Shown here: positions 48,338 to 56,752 of the stretch, piece after piece | How positions within the stretch are numbered: position 1 is the first letter of the stretch | Layout of the letters: each line of letters starts with the position of its first letter | Assembly (NCBI RefSeq): GCF_031181385.1 | Contig: NZ_JAPSKV010000003.1 | Span: 1 to 64,000 of the forward strand | Origin: Fredinandcohnia onubensis | GTDB taxonomy: Bacteria; Bacillota; Bacilli; Bacillales; Bacillaceae_L | Direction: 5' to 3' | DNA length: 64,000 nt | Notes under the pieces: generated by a model | Databases searched by the model: none | The model's input: the letters and a program-made list of their open reading frames with translations, nothing else | What the model was told of the DNA's origin: nothing | Translations under genes and position numbers: made by a program

Positions 48338-48399
48338 TTAGAATAATTTTTCTAGACTAGTGCCCAATTCATTCCTTATTGCATATGGTAGGAGTAACC

Positions 48400-48801
48400 A
48401 TGGTGGTCTTGAAATTGAGAAGGAGTGTGGTTGGGGTGGTAAGAAAATCATTGGAAAATGGTTCGCTATATATTAAGAATGATGTATTAGCAATGATTGC
48501 ATCAATTTGTGCCGAAGATATTGAAGGGGTTACGATTGTATCAGGATTAAAGGATGGAGTCTCTGGAATTCTTAATCGGAACTTTCATAAAAATGGTACT
48601 ACTGTAATCGAAGATGAAGAAGAAGGGATTGCCCTTGAGGTAAAAATCGCCATTGAATACGGCTTAGAAATAAAAAAGACATGTGAACTCCTGCAATTAG
48701 CGATTTTACATGAGATAAAAAGTATGACCGGGATCAGTTTATCTAGTCTTACAATTAAAGTGGAAGGTCTTACTAATAAACAACCACTATCAACAACGTA
48801 A
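48400..48801 (+). CDS. Asp23/Gls24 family envelope stress protein
   Basis: Asp23 domain with NGSLYIKNDVLAMIASICAEDIEGV and the alternating-strand segment (EEGIALEVKIAIEYG). The family includes YloU, YqhY and staphylococcal Asp23, tied to envelope or fatty-acid homeostasis. The start is uncertain: ATG 48400 lies five bases after GGTAGGAG, while a GTG at 48436 follows AAGGAG and would give the more typical short N-terminus. Followed by a terminator. Confidence 0.75.
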   Translation: MVVLKLRRSVVGVVRKSLENGSLYIKNDVLAMIASICAEDIEGVTIVSGLKDGVSGILNRNFHKNGTTVIEDEEEGIALEVKIAIEYGLEIKKTCELLQLAILHEIKSMTGISLSSLTIKVEGLTNKQPLSTT

Positions 48802-48831
48802 AAAAAGGAACAGTTACGACTGTTCCTTTTT
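48801..48831 (+). terminator. Asp23 gene terminator
   Basis: AAAAAGGAACAGT / ACTGTTCCTTTTT. Confidence 0.88.
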
Positions 48832-48844
48832 CCTTGCAATTTGT

Positions 48845-48900
48845 TTAGTTCTAGTCGCCATTGGCTCGAGGTTATGAGCCGATAATCGGGCGCCTTGCAC
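48845..48900 (+). repeat. Dispersed intergenic repeat, short copy B
   Basis: TAGTTCTAGTCGCC...GGCTCGAGG...GGGCGCCTTGCA, a truncated relative of the repeats at 33403 and 61355. Confidence 0.5.
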
Positions 48901-48909
48901 TTTTCGTTC

Positions 48910-49278
48910 TTATGCGTTTACAACCGCATCAATATTTTCTTTTACTTTTGCTAAAATGCGTTCACATTGATCTACTAATGCTTTAGGGAAAACTTCATCT
49001 TCGCCATATTCGACACCATGTGGGTAATAATACTTACCAACGAAAGGTGTGAGTAATTTAACGATTGCATCAGTTGCATTTTCTTCGATTACTCCCTCAA
49101 CTGCATGACCTTGTACACGAAGGTAGTATATATCACCTTTAATTTCAAACTTACGGTCGTATGTAATTCTCTCGTAATCCCACTGACCTGCAAGAATAAA
49201 ACCTTCTGATCTCATTATGTCAGTTAATCTTGGTAATTCGATTGTTACGTTTTCAATCCCCGTATTCTCAAATCTCAT
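48910..49278 (-). CDS. YugN-like family protein
   Basis: A 122-residue protein strongly resembling B. subtilis YugN (MRFENTGIENV; QWDYERITYDRKFE; HGVEYGEDEVFPK). Function unknown. In B. subtilis yugN is elsewhere on the chromosome, so its place here is a local rearrangement. GGAGGGATA precedes the ATG. Confidence 0.85.
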   Translation of the reverse strand: MRFENTGIENVTIELPRLTDIMRSEGFILAGQWDYERITYDRKFEIKGDIYYLRVQGHAVEGVIEENATDAIVKLLTPFVGKYYYPHGVEYGEDEVFPKALVDQCERILAKVKENIDAVVNA

Positions 49279-49451
49279 TTAATATCCCTCCAAAAACCGT
49301 CAAACAACGATTTATATGTTCTCAGTATAATAATAGTACGAAAACATACAAGTTGCAACGTTTGACATTAATATGTCACGAAAAATAAAAAATTATTTTA
49401 TGTGGAATTTCTTCAGTTTTGGTCAAACTAACATAGAAAGGAGGGACAAAG

Positions 49452-50069
49452 ATGAAGAAATTTCTTTTAATCGTTACAGGTTTATTTTTTATTTTAAGTG
49501 GTCCAATGATTGCGAATGGACAAGGTACGACTACATACACCGTGCAGCCAGGTGATACTTTATGGAAGATTTCTGTACGCTATCAAGTTGGTTTGTCCGA
49601 AATCATTTCAGCAAACCCGCAGTTTAGAAACCCTAACCTCATTTATCCGGGTCAAAAGGTAACAATTCCAATTCTAGATAATGTCAAAAGCGTTGAGAAT
49701 CAGGTTATCTCTTTAACCAATCAACAACGTGCAAAATATGGATTACCTGCATTGAAGATTGATTGGGAACTGTCACGTGTGGCACGTTATAAATCTGTGG
49801 ATATGAGAGATCGGAACTATTTTGACCATACTTCACCTACATATGGCTCACCATTTACGATGATGCGAAACTTTGGGATTTCTTATCGAACAGCAGCTGA
49901 AAATATTGCCGCTGGACAAAGAACACCTCAAGAAGTTGTGAACGCGTGGATGAACAGCCCTGGACATCGAGCAAATATTCTAAAACGAGATGTTACGCAT
50001 ATTGGTGTAGGGTATGCAGAAGGTGGTTCAAAAAGACATTATTGGACCCAAATGTTTATCGGTAAATAA
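49452..50069 (+). CDS. Secreted LysM-CAP domain protein
   Basis: Exported protein of 205 residues: signal peptide (1-23, cleavage near ANG), one LysM peptidoglycan-binding domain (TYTVQPGDTLWKISVRYQVG, 28-71) and a C-terminal CAP/SCP domain (80-205) with FDHTSPT, AAENIAAGQ and SPGHRANIL. YkwD-like; related domain order occurs in spore-coat or wall proteins. AAAGGAGGG Shine-Dalgarno. Two genes downstream is a second CAP protein (YlbC). Confidence 0.88.
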   Translation: MKKFLLIVTGLFFILSGPMIANGQGTTTYTVQPGDTLWKISVRYQVGLSEIISANPQFRNPNLIYPGQKVTIPILDNVKSVENQVISLTNQQRAKYGLPALKIDWELSRVARYKSVDMRDRNYFDHTSPTYGSPFTMMRNFGISYRTAAENIAAGQRTPQEVVNAWMNSPGHRANILKRDVTHIGVGYAEGGSKRHYWTQMFIGK

Positions 50070-50104
50070 GATTAAAAAAGTGAGTGCCTAAAAAGGAGGA
50101 TACA

Positions 50105-50530
50105 ATGGAATCTGTTCGTGATGTAATGAGTACTGAAGTTGAATATTGTACGCCCCTTGATAATGTGTATGAAGTAGCAGTTAAAATGAAGGATTTAGAT
50201 GTTGGTGCAATTCCTATATTAGAAGATCAAAAATTAATCGGAATGATCACTGATCGCGATTTAGTTGTACGAGGGTATGCCGAAAAAAGATCAGGCTCCA
50301 ATCAAGTAACAAATGTGATGAGTGATAATCTTGTAACATGTTCACCTGATACTTCGCTTGAAGAAGCATCCGAATTGATGGCAAAATATCAAATTAGACG
50401 TTTACCAGTCGTTGAGAATGGTCAATTAGTCGGGATTGTATCATTAGGTGACTTGGCAACAAATAAAATGTCAGATAATCATGCAGGAGAAGCATTAAGT
50501 GACATATCTGAACAGGACCAACTCCACTAA
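50105..50530 (+). CDS. ylbB: CBS-domain protein YlbB
   Basis: A 141-residue tandem CBS protein (VRDVMSTEVEYC, GMITDRDLVVRG, QIRRLPVVENGQLVGIVSLGD). Probably an adenine-nucleotide sensor; ligand unknown. Start at ATG 50105, seven codons inside the tracked ORF, with AAGGAGG upstream. It sits between two CAP-domain genes. Confidence 0.88.
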   Translation: MESVRDVMSTEVEYCTPLDNVYEVAVKMKDLDVGAIPILEDQKLIGMITDRDLVVRGYAEKRSGSNQVTNVMSDNLVTCSPDTSLEEASELMAKYQIRRLPVVENGQLVGIVSLGDLATNKMSDNHAGEALSDISEQDQLH

Positions 50531-50533
50531 AGT

Positions 50534-50560
50534 AACAGGCGCCAAATTGGTGCCTGTTTT
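50534..50560 (+). terminator. ylbB terminator
   Basis: ACAGGCGCCA / TGGTGCCTGTTTTA. Confidence 0.8.
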
Positions 50561-50633
50561 ATTATTCTTTCATTTAACGCATAAATCTAGGAAAAGTTTA
50601 ATATATATGATAGAAAATGATTGATGTTAGGAA

Positions 50634-51701
50634 GTGGTTCTTCTGAAATTAGCTAAGATTGCAGTTACTATCTTACTTTTAGCTTCTAGCATTTATTATA
50701 TTTCTATTAAACACGGAAGAACAGAAATAGTGAATGGAATGAACGATAATAAGTTGTTATCGAACCATGTAAATCCTGAAAAAACCACTTTACCCTATCA
50801 AAAGGAGATTCATCAATTTGATGGGCTCTATTCGTTCATTGGAGTGGAGAGTTCAAAAATAGTAGAAATACTCGGTGAGCCCAACCGAATAGACCGTTCA
50901 TCCTATGATTATAATTGGTGGGTGTACAACTCTACCCCACAAAATTATATCCAGGTGGGGATTGAAAATGACCGTGTTGTTACCGTGTTTGGAACAGGGA
51001 ATGATGTAAAAGTTGAACCATTTAAGATTGGACAACCTATTGCAGAGTTACGTTCAAAAGGCTTAATAAAACCTAAAATCTCTTTGAATGTGGATAAAAA
51101 TCCATATCGATTTGAGTTAACTGAAGAAGAAATGAATGCTAGACCTTTGATTGCGATGGGGAATGTATATGTACAAGTATATGTGGATACTTTTACGAAT
51201 GAGATTTCGAGCATTCGTTTTTTAGATGGAGAGACGCTGATTAAGCTTCGTCCCTATGAATTAGCGTATCGAGGTGAATTACTGTCCGCAAAAGAAGTTT
51301 CAAAGGTAGAATGGAAGGAAGTAGAACAAGGAAACTCAGCACAAATCCTAGATATAACCAATGTGATACGTACTAGACATGGACTTCACCCACTAAAAGT
51401 GGATGAAAAGTTAGCTAGTGTTGCTTATTTACATAGTAAAGATATGAGTACGAATGAATATTTTGACCATACTTCGCCAACAAAGGGTGGACTAGCTGAC
51501 CGCCTAGCTGATGGAGAGGTAAGCTATCAACTTGCGGGAGAAAATATTGCTGCCAAATATGTTGACGGTATTGCAGCTGTTGAAGGATGGCTTAATAGTG
51601 AAGGACATCGTGAGACTCTTTTAAGTGAGGAATACAACTTTCTTGGGGTTGGGGTATACGAAAAATACTATACCCAAAACTTTATTCAAAAATGGGAGTA
51701 G
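50634..51701 (+). CDS. ylbC: CAP-associated/CAP domain protein YlbC
   Basis: A 355-residue exported or membrane-anchored protein: N-terminal hydrophobic segment (residues 5-24), CAP-associated N-domain (FIGVESSKIVEILGEPNRID, NWWVYN), and C-terminal CAP domain (FDHTSPT, AGENIAAK, NSEGHRETLL). Matches YlbC. The start is unclear: the tracked GTG has no spaced Shine-Dalgarno because AGGAAG runs into it, whereas an in-frame CTG at 50643 is eight bases after AGGAAG. Confidence 0.87.
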   Translation: MVLLKLAKIAVTILLLASSIYYISIKHGRTEIVNGMNDNKLLSNHVNPEKTTLPYQKEIHQFDGLYSFIGVESSKIVEILGEPNRIDRSSYDYNWWVYNSTPQNYIQVGIENDRVVTVFGTGNDVKVEPFKIGQPIAELRSKGLIKPKISLNVDKNPYRFELTEEEMNARPLIAMGNVYVQVYVDTFTNEISSIRFLDGETLIKLRPYELAYRGELLSAKEVSKVEWKEVEQGNSAQILDITNVIRTRHGLHPLKVDEKLASVAYLHSKDMSTNEYFDHTSPTKGGLADRLADGEVSYQLAGENIAAKYVDGIAAVEGWLNSEGHRETLLSEEYNFLGVGVYEKYYTQNFIQKWE

Positions 51702-51702
51702 A

Positions 51703-51743
51703 TAAAAAGTAAGCAATACAACTTGGTGTATTGCTTACTTTTT
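51703..51743. terminator. Bidirectional terminator after ylbC
   Basis: AAAAAGTAAGCAATACA / TGTATTGCTTACTTTTT; shared with the end of the frameshifted gene on the minus strand. Confidence 0.88.
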
Positions 51744-52099
51744 ATTTATGTTGGTTTGGTATTTGATGAACTGGAAATGATCCTTTGTCCATTCACCAAT
51801 ACACGAAATTTCATCACCTATTTTAATTTGAGCAGGTGAATGTCCATCCCTTAGTGGAATGATCCGTTTAGCTTTAATAATGCCTGTGGCCGTATTTATT
51901 TTTAATTCTGTCACAAGGATGAATTTATGATAATAATACGTTGTTTTTCTTCATTCTTACTGATAACTCGACCTTTGATTACGGCTTCCTCTTTTAAATT
52001 CTCAAGAGCTTTCCAGCTTTCCTCATATTTCTTTCTTTCCTTTTTTGAAAGTACATAAAAATAGACAATTATGAGTGGAATAACAATGGCTGTAACCAT
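51735..52099 (-). pseudogene. Frameshifted small membrane protein gene
   Basis: The tracked 62-codon ORF (52099-51911) gives a membrane helix, a basic region and KGRVISKNEEKQRIIII, then stops. From about 51945 to a TAA at 51735 the -1 frame stays open and reads like a natural continuation: LVTELKINTATGIIKAKRII, HSPAQIKIGDEI, CIGEWTKDHF. Together they make a plausible protein of about 120 residues with an N-terminal anchor and a beta-rich domain. A one-base deletion (or assembly error) in the 30-base overlap would explain it. Family not recognised. It ends inside the ylbC terminator. Confidence 0.65.
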
Positions 52100-52111
52100 T
52101 CCTACACCTCG

Positions 52112-52609
52112 TTATTTTTTGCTTGGACGGTCAATGATAAAGAAACTGCCTGTTGCATGAGCAATTAATGTTCCATCGTCACGGAATACTCTTCCCTCAG
52201 TCACGCATATTTTTGAACCTCTATGTATCATTTGCGCGACACAGCGTAATTCTTTTCCGATTCCTGGAGCCACATAATTAATTTTCATTTCAGTTGTTAC
52301 GGCTGCTTTATCATGTGGGAGGACCTGGTGAACTACTGACCCCATTGCAGAATCTAGGAGAGTTGCTGTAATTCCCCCATGGACGATTTTTAATGGGTTT
52401 TGAATTAGCTCCGTATTAGGAATGGTAATTTCATAGGTTTGAACATCAAGGATTTTTCGACTTGTTTGTAATAAGGCGCCAATATAAGATCCATTTTGTT
52501 TTGTTTGTTTACGGATTACTGCATCAATTACTTGTTCTAATGCCTGCTTTTCTTCTTCATTTGCCTCAACGAAAAATGTTTGTAATTTTTGTAGGATACG
52601 ATCTTCCAT
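52112..52609 (-). CDS. PaaI-like hotdog thioesterase
   Basis: A 165-residue hotdog-fold protein. The family motif KIVHGGITATLLDSAMG is present at about residues 73-89, followed by TTEMKINYVAP. Expected to hydrolyse acyl-CoA thioesters of unknown chain. An N-terminal helical extension of about 45 residues precedes the domain. Twelve bases upstream of the frameshifted gene on the same strand. Confidence 0.85.
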   Translation of the reverse strand: MEDRILQKLQTFFVEANEEEKQALEQVIDAVIRKQTKQNGSYIGALLQTSRKILDVQTYEITIPNTELIQNPLKIVHGGITATLLDSAMGSVVHQVLPHDKAAVTTEMKINYVAPGIGKELRCVAQMIHRGSKICVTEGRVFRDDGTLIAHATGSFFIIDRPSKK

Positions 52610-52752
52610 GATAGTTACCTCAAATCCATAATATTTTTATTATTCTTATTTTAACAATGATATTGGGCTTAATGCAATTTAAAATGGGCGAACAAATCAA
52701 TTTATTAAAGATAAACTATAGTAGGCAATCGTATGAAAAAGAGGTGATTGGT

Positions 52753-53142
52753 ATGGGAAAAAAACTTCATCCATCCGTTCAAGAATTTAAATCTTTTGTT
52801 AAAAAACATCCAATTCTGGTTCAGGAAGTCCGTAAAGGAGCACTTAACTGGCAGGAAGTATATGAAGATTGGTATATACTTGGTGAGAATGATGAGAAGT
52901 GGGAAAAATATAAAAGTAACAACAGTAAGACAGAAGAAAGTGACAAAGAAGATTTTATTGGGAAGATCTTTTCATCCTTTAAAAATGCCGATATGAATAA
53001 TATACAGCAGCAAATCTCAAATGTAAGTGAAGCCATTTCAACGATTCAAGCAGTCATCCATCAGTTTCGTGGAGAAGAAAAGCACAATCAAGGGCAGTCT
53101 TCGCACCGACCTCCTCAACCGTTTGCCTTTCGAAAAGATTAG
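52753..53142 (+). CDS. ylbD: Spore coat-associated protein YlbD
   Basis: A 129-residue YlbD-like coat protein: N-terminal domain LHPSVQEFKSFVKKHP, LVQEVRKG, WQEVYEDWYILGE, then a Ser/Lys/Glu-rich middle and a helical C-terminal part with NNIQQQISNVSEAI. Start at ATG 52753 with GAGGTG six bases upstream, 32 codons inside the tracked ORF. The next gene, ylbE, follows after 15 bases. Confidence 0.88.
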   Translation: MGKKLHPSVQEFKSFVKKHPILVQEVRKGALNWQEVYEDWYILGENDEKWEKYKSNNSKTEESDKEDFIGKIFSSFKNADMNNIQQQISNVSEAISTIQAVIHQFRGEEKHNQGQSSHRPPQPFAFRKD

Positions 53143-53157
53143 GCGAGAAGGGAGAGC

Positions 53158-53400
53158 ATGATGCGAAAAGAAACCTATGAATACCTCAAAACAAAAAAAC
53201 AACTTCGTATTTTTGTACGTCAAAACCCAGTTTGGTACAGAAAATTAACCAGAAATCCTAATGATTTTCAAAGCCTTGAAATGGAGTCAAAGTCGTATTT
53301 TAAACAGACCCTTCCACATAAAGTGCAAAAACTCAACCAGTCTTTAGAAATGGCCTCTTTCATGCTACAAATGTATCAAGGCATGCGACAAAGTGATTAA
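53158..53400 (+). CDS. ylbE: YlbE-like protein
   Basis: An 80-residue basic protein (LRIFVRQNPVWYRKLTRNP) of the YlbE family, commonly following ylbD. Function unknown; sporulation link is by association. Two consecutive ATGs follow GAAGGGAG. Ends in a terminator. Confidence 0.9.
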   Translation: MMRKETYEYLKTKKQLRIFVRQNPVWYRKLTRNPNDFQSLEMESKSYFKQTLPHKVQKLNQSLEMASFMLQMYQGMRQSD

Positions 53401-53404
53401 AGGC

Positions 53405-53434
53405 AAAGCGACTCTTTAAGAGTCGCTCTTTTTT
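53405..53434 (+). terminator. ylbDE terminator
   Basis: AAGCGACTCTT / AAGAGTCGCTCTTTTTT. Confidence 0.88.
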
Positions 53435-53496
53435 AGGGAAAGCAGGATATTTGTATTCTAATAGGAAAAACTAGGAAAAAAAGGAGTGGTAGAAAT

Positions 53497-53880
53497 TTGT
53501 ACAAGTTTGTTTTGTCCCTTTTTATTCTAAGTTTCCTGTATGTTTATATAGATGAAAATCCGGTCGATGCTACGATTACCGAGAACGTGGCGAACAAACC
53601 AGAACGAACTCTGCAAGTGAATCACCATGTGAGGGGAAATGATGTATATCTGGAGTGCTTGATCCCTAATTTTACCTTCAAACAAAGTGGTGGCCATAAG
53701 AATGAAGGGGAGGGCCATCTACATGTTATAGTCGATGGTCGACGGACAGAAAAGATATCCACGGCTGCATTTATCATTAAAGGGCTAACAAAGGGCGAGC
53801 ATACCATAAAGATTCAAGTCGTCCATAATGATTTAACGAATTACAATCTAGACCACACGATTCATGTTCAAATAAAGTAA
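53497..53880 (+). CDS. Small secreted protein of unknown function
   Basis: A 127-residue protein with an N-terminal hydrophobic signal or anchor (FVLSLFILSFLYVYI) and a beta-rich domain containing GEGHLHVIVDGRR and GLTKGEHTIKIQVVHND. The HLHV..DG pattern recalls small Ig-like or cupredoxin-type extracellular domains whose His residues may bind metal; this is inference. TTG start with AAAGGAG. It sits between ylbE and ylbF, where B. subtilis has no gene. Confidence 0.65.
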   Translation: MYKFVLSLFILSFLYVYIDENPVDATITENVANKPERTLQVNHHVRGNDVYLECLIPNFTFKQSGGHKNEGEGHLHVIVDGRRTEKISTAAFIIKGLTKGEHTIKIQVVHNDLTNYNLDHTIHVQIK

Positions 53881-53943
53881 TAATGTATCCATAAGATGCG
53901 ATTCGTGAAAAATCATGGTATAGTGATTATGGAGGTGTTTTTT

Positions 53944-54387
53944 TTGATAGCTACAATTGAGAGAGTTGAGATACTTGAAGAGGCGGAGAGCCTAGCATCA
54001 ATGATTCTACAATCTGAACTAGCTGAGGAATATCGCAGCTGTTTATATACATTACAAAAGGATAAGGAAGCACAAAAACTGATCGCGGAATTTCAGAATA
54101 TGAAGGAGAAGTATGACGAGGTTCAACGATTCGGGAAATACCATCCTGATTTTCGAACGGTTTCAAAAGAGACAAGAGAGTTAAAAAGAAAGTTAGATCT
54201 TCATGAAACCATTGCTGAATTTAAAAGGGCAGAAGATAATATTCAAAAAGTTCTTGATGAAATCAGCGTGTTACTAGGTGGAGCTGTATCAAAACATATT
54301 AAAGTGCCAACAGGTAACCCATATTTTGATTCCATCTCAAGCTGTGGCGGTGGCTGTGGTAGCGGCGGAGCATGTGGTTGTCATTAA
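53944..54387 (+). CDS. ricF: RicF (YlbF), Ric/Y complex subunit
   Basis: A 147-residue YlbF-family helical protein (EILEEAESLASMILQSELAEEYR) with a Cys/Gly-rich C-terminus CGGGCGSGGACGCH. In B. subtilis RicF joins RicA and RicT in a complex with Fe-S clusters that promotes RNase Y-dependent mRNA processing, sporulation and competence; the tail cysteines are cluster ligands. Start at TTG 53944, after GGAGG, not the tracked ORF start 16 codons earlier. Confidence 0.93.
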   Translation: MIATIERVEILEEAESLASMILQSELAEEYRSCLYTLQKDKEAQKLIAEFQNMKEKYDEVQRFGKYHPDFRTVSKETRELKRKLDLHETIAEFKRAEDNIQKVLDEISVLLGGAVSKHIKVPTGNPYFDSISSCGGGCGSGGACGCH

Positions 54388-54521
54388 TGGATTAGCAAAT
54401 AATATGAATATACCAACCATATTTTCAGAAAAAAGAAAGTTTTCTACTTTATTTCATATTGTAAAAATTTAACTCATTGTGCTACACTATAAAAAAGTTA
54501 TTGAAATAAGGAGAAAACACT

Positions 54522-54797
54522 ATGATTGGACAACGCCAAGGAATTATCGTTTGGCTACATTCGCTAAAGCATTCAAAAATGTTGCGTAAATTTGGCAATA
54601 TTCACTATGTATCAAAACGTCTAAAATACGTGGTCCTTTATAACGATATGGAAAATACCGATTCAATCGTAGAAAAGTTAAATTCGCTTGCCTTTGTAAA
54701 AAGAGTCGAGCCATCATATAAACCATTTTTAAAGATTGAATTCGAGAATCGAAAACCAGATCGTGCTAAGGAATACGATTATAAGATTGGACTATAA
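54522..54797 (+). CDS. ylbG: UPF0298 protein YlbG
   Basis: A 91-residue protein of UPF0298 ([38 protein letters not shown]). Function unknown; it usually follows ylbF. AAGGAG precedes the ATG. Confidence 0.92.
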   Translation: MIGQRQGIIVWLHSLKHSKMLRKFGNIHYVSKRLKYVVLYNDMENTDSIVEKLNSLAFVKRVEPSYKPFLKIEFENRKPDRAKEYDYKIGL

Positions 54798-54838
54798 AAA
54801 GCTAATCAAAAGCATTTTGCTTTTGATTAGCTTTTTTA
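54796..54838. terminator. Bidirectional terminator ylbG / DUF7147 gene
   Basis: AAAAAGCTAATCAAAAGCA / TGCTTTTGATTAGCTTTTTT. Confidence 0.9.
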
Positions 54839-55225
54839 TTGCATCGGTGGTATGTATCGGTTCATTCTTAAAATCCCAATTAAGTGTTGATAATAAAGTT
54901 CTTTCTCACTAAACATTGTGGATGGTTTAACATCAAGTGTAATAATGGATAAATCAAAATCATTAGCCAAATCAGCAAAGAGAGAGTACCTCTTATTCGG
55001 TGTAATTTCCGGGTTCGGAATTCCTTCTCTACAAATATAGATAGCTTGAAAATTACCAGGGTTAGTTGGTTGGAAAGCTACCGCTATAGAGGATACCTGT
55101 CTATCTTGAACGGTAGTGTTAAAGGCAAATAGCTTCGAGACCCTGTCCCTATTATTTTTCATAAGCTCTAGAAGTTCATAAATATCAGAGTATCCTTCAC
55201 CCAACTCTATAAAACGTTGTATCAT
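54836..55225 (-). CDS. Conserved protein (DUF7147-like)
   Basis: A 129-residue soluble protein starting MIQRFIELGEGYSDIYELLEL, with NPGNFQAIYICREGIP and SLFADLANDFDL. Homologues next to ylbG/rsmD in Bacillus have been labelled methylthioribose kinase, but I see no kinase motifs and would not use that name. Function unknown; the DUF name is from memory. Confidence 0.6.
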   Translation of the reverse strand: MIQRFIELGEGYSDIYELLELMKNNRDRVSKLFAFNTTVQDRQVSSIAVAFQPTNPGNFQAIYICREGIPNPEITPNKRYSLFADLANDFDLSIITLDVKPSTMFSEKELYYQHLIGILRMNRYIPPMQ

Positions 55226-55295
55226 ACTAATTTCCCCTTACTTTCATATTTTCCATGTTTACTGTATCACGATTTGATCAGAATTAACAATTACA

Positions 55296-55326
55296 AACAA
55301 AAAAACCCTGCAAGTTCACTTGCAGG
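55296..55326 (-). terminator. Orphan minus-strand terminator
   Basis: On the minus strand ACCCTGCAAGT-ga-ACTTGCAGGGT followed by T8. No minus-strand gene lies upstream of it, so it may end an unannotated RNA. Confidence 0.65.
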
Positions 55327-55403
55327 GTCCTTCCATTCCATGTTTTTCGTTACCGTTCACATGGAAGAAGGCAAAGGGAGAGGAGAAACCGGAGGAAGAA
55401 CTT

Positions 55404-55526
55404 ATGGGGAAACGTAAGTCTTCTCCGCGGTTGGCAACAACATCCTCGAATGATGTTGTTATTACTAATTATGACCAATTGAAAATTGTGTATACATGCT
55501 CTGGCGTATTTTTATTATCGAAGTAA
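55404..55526 (+). CDS. Candidate 40-residue small protein
   Basis: Starts MGKRKSSPRLATTSSNDVVI and ends YTCSGVFLLSK. The ATG has a strong GGAGGA Shine-Dalgarno seven bases upstream. The tracked ORF 55320-55526 is the same frame from an earlier, worse start. N-terminus is basic and Ser/Thr-rich, C-terminus hydrophobic. Family not recognised. Confidence 0.5.
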   Translation: MGKRKSSPRLATTSSNDVVITNYDQLKIVYTCSGVFLLSK

Positions 55527-55632
55527 AATTTTTGCTGCCCTTTTGTCCTAGAATTTTTCTTTATTGATTAACAAACGATAATGTTTATGGTAGGATAATG
55601 TTATTCATTTTACATAGACAGTGGTGATAGTA

Positions 55633-56699
<1,067 letters not shown>

Positions 56700-56718
56700 T
56701 ATAGATAATACCAATAGT

Positions 56719-56752
56719 AAAAGCCTCGCATATTAAATGCGAGGGCTTTTTA
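56719..56752. terminator. coaD terminator (bidirectional)
   Basis: AAAAGCCTCGCAT / ATGCGAGGGCTTTT; overlaps the ylbJ 3' end. Confidence 0.88.

Larger units (their letters stand above)
55226..55632. other. Intergenic region with small ORF and hairpin
   Basis: Between the DUF7147-like gene and rsmD. It carries the minus-strand terminator-like hairpin and the 40-codon ORF listed next; nothing else is recognised. Confidence 0.5.

Noticed and set aside
51914-51950. Programmed -1 frameshift signal in the split gene
   Set aside because: No in-frame X-XXY-YYZ slippery heptamer and no clear stimulatory stem-loop are visible; a mutation or sequencing error is simpler.
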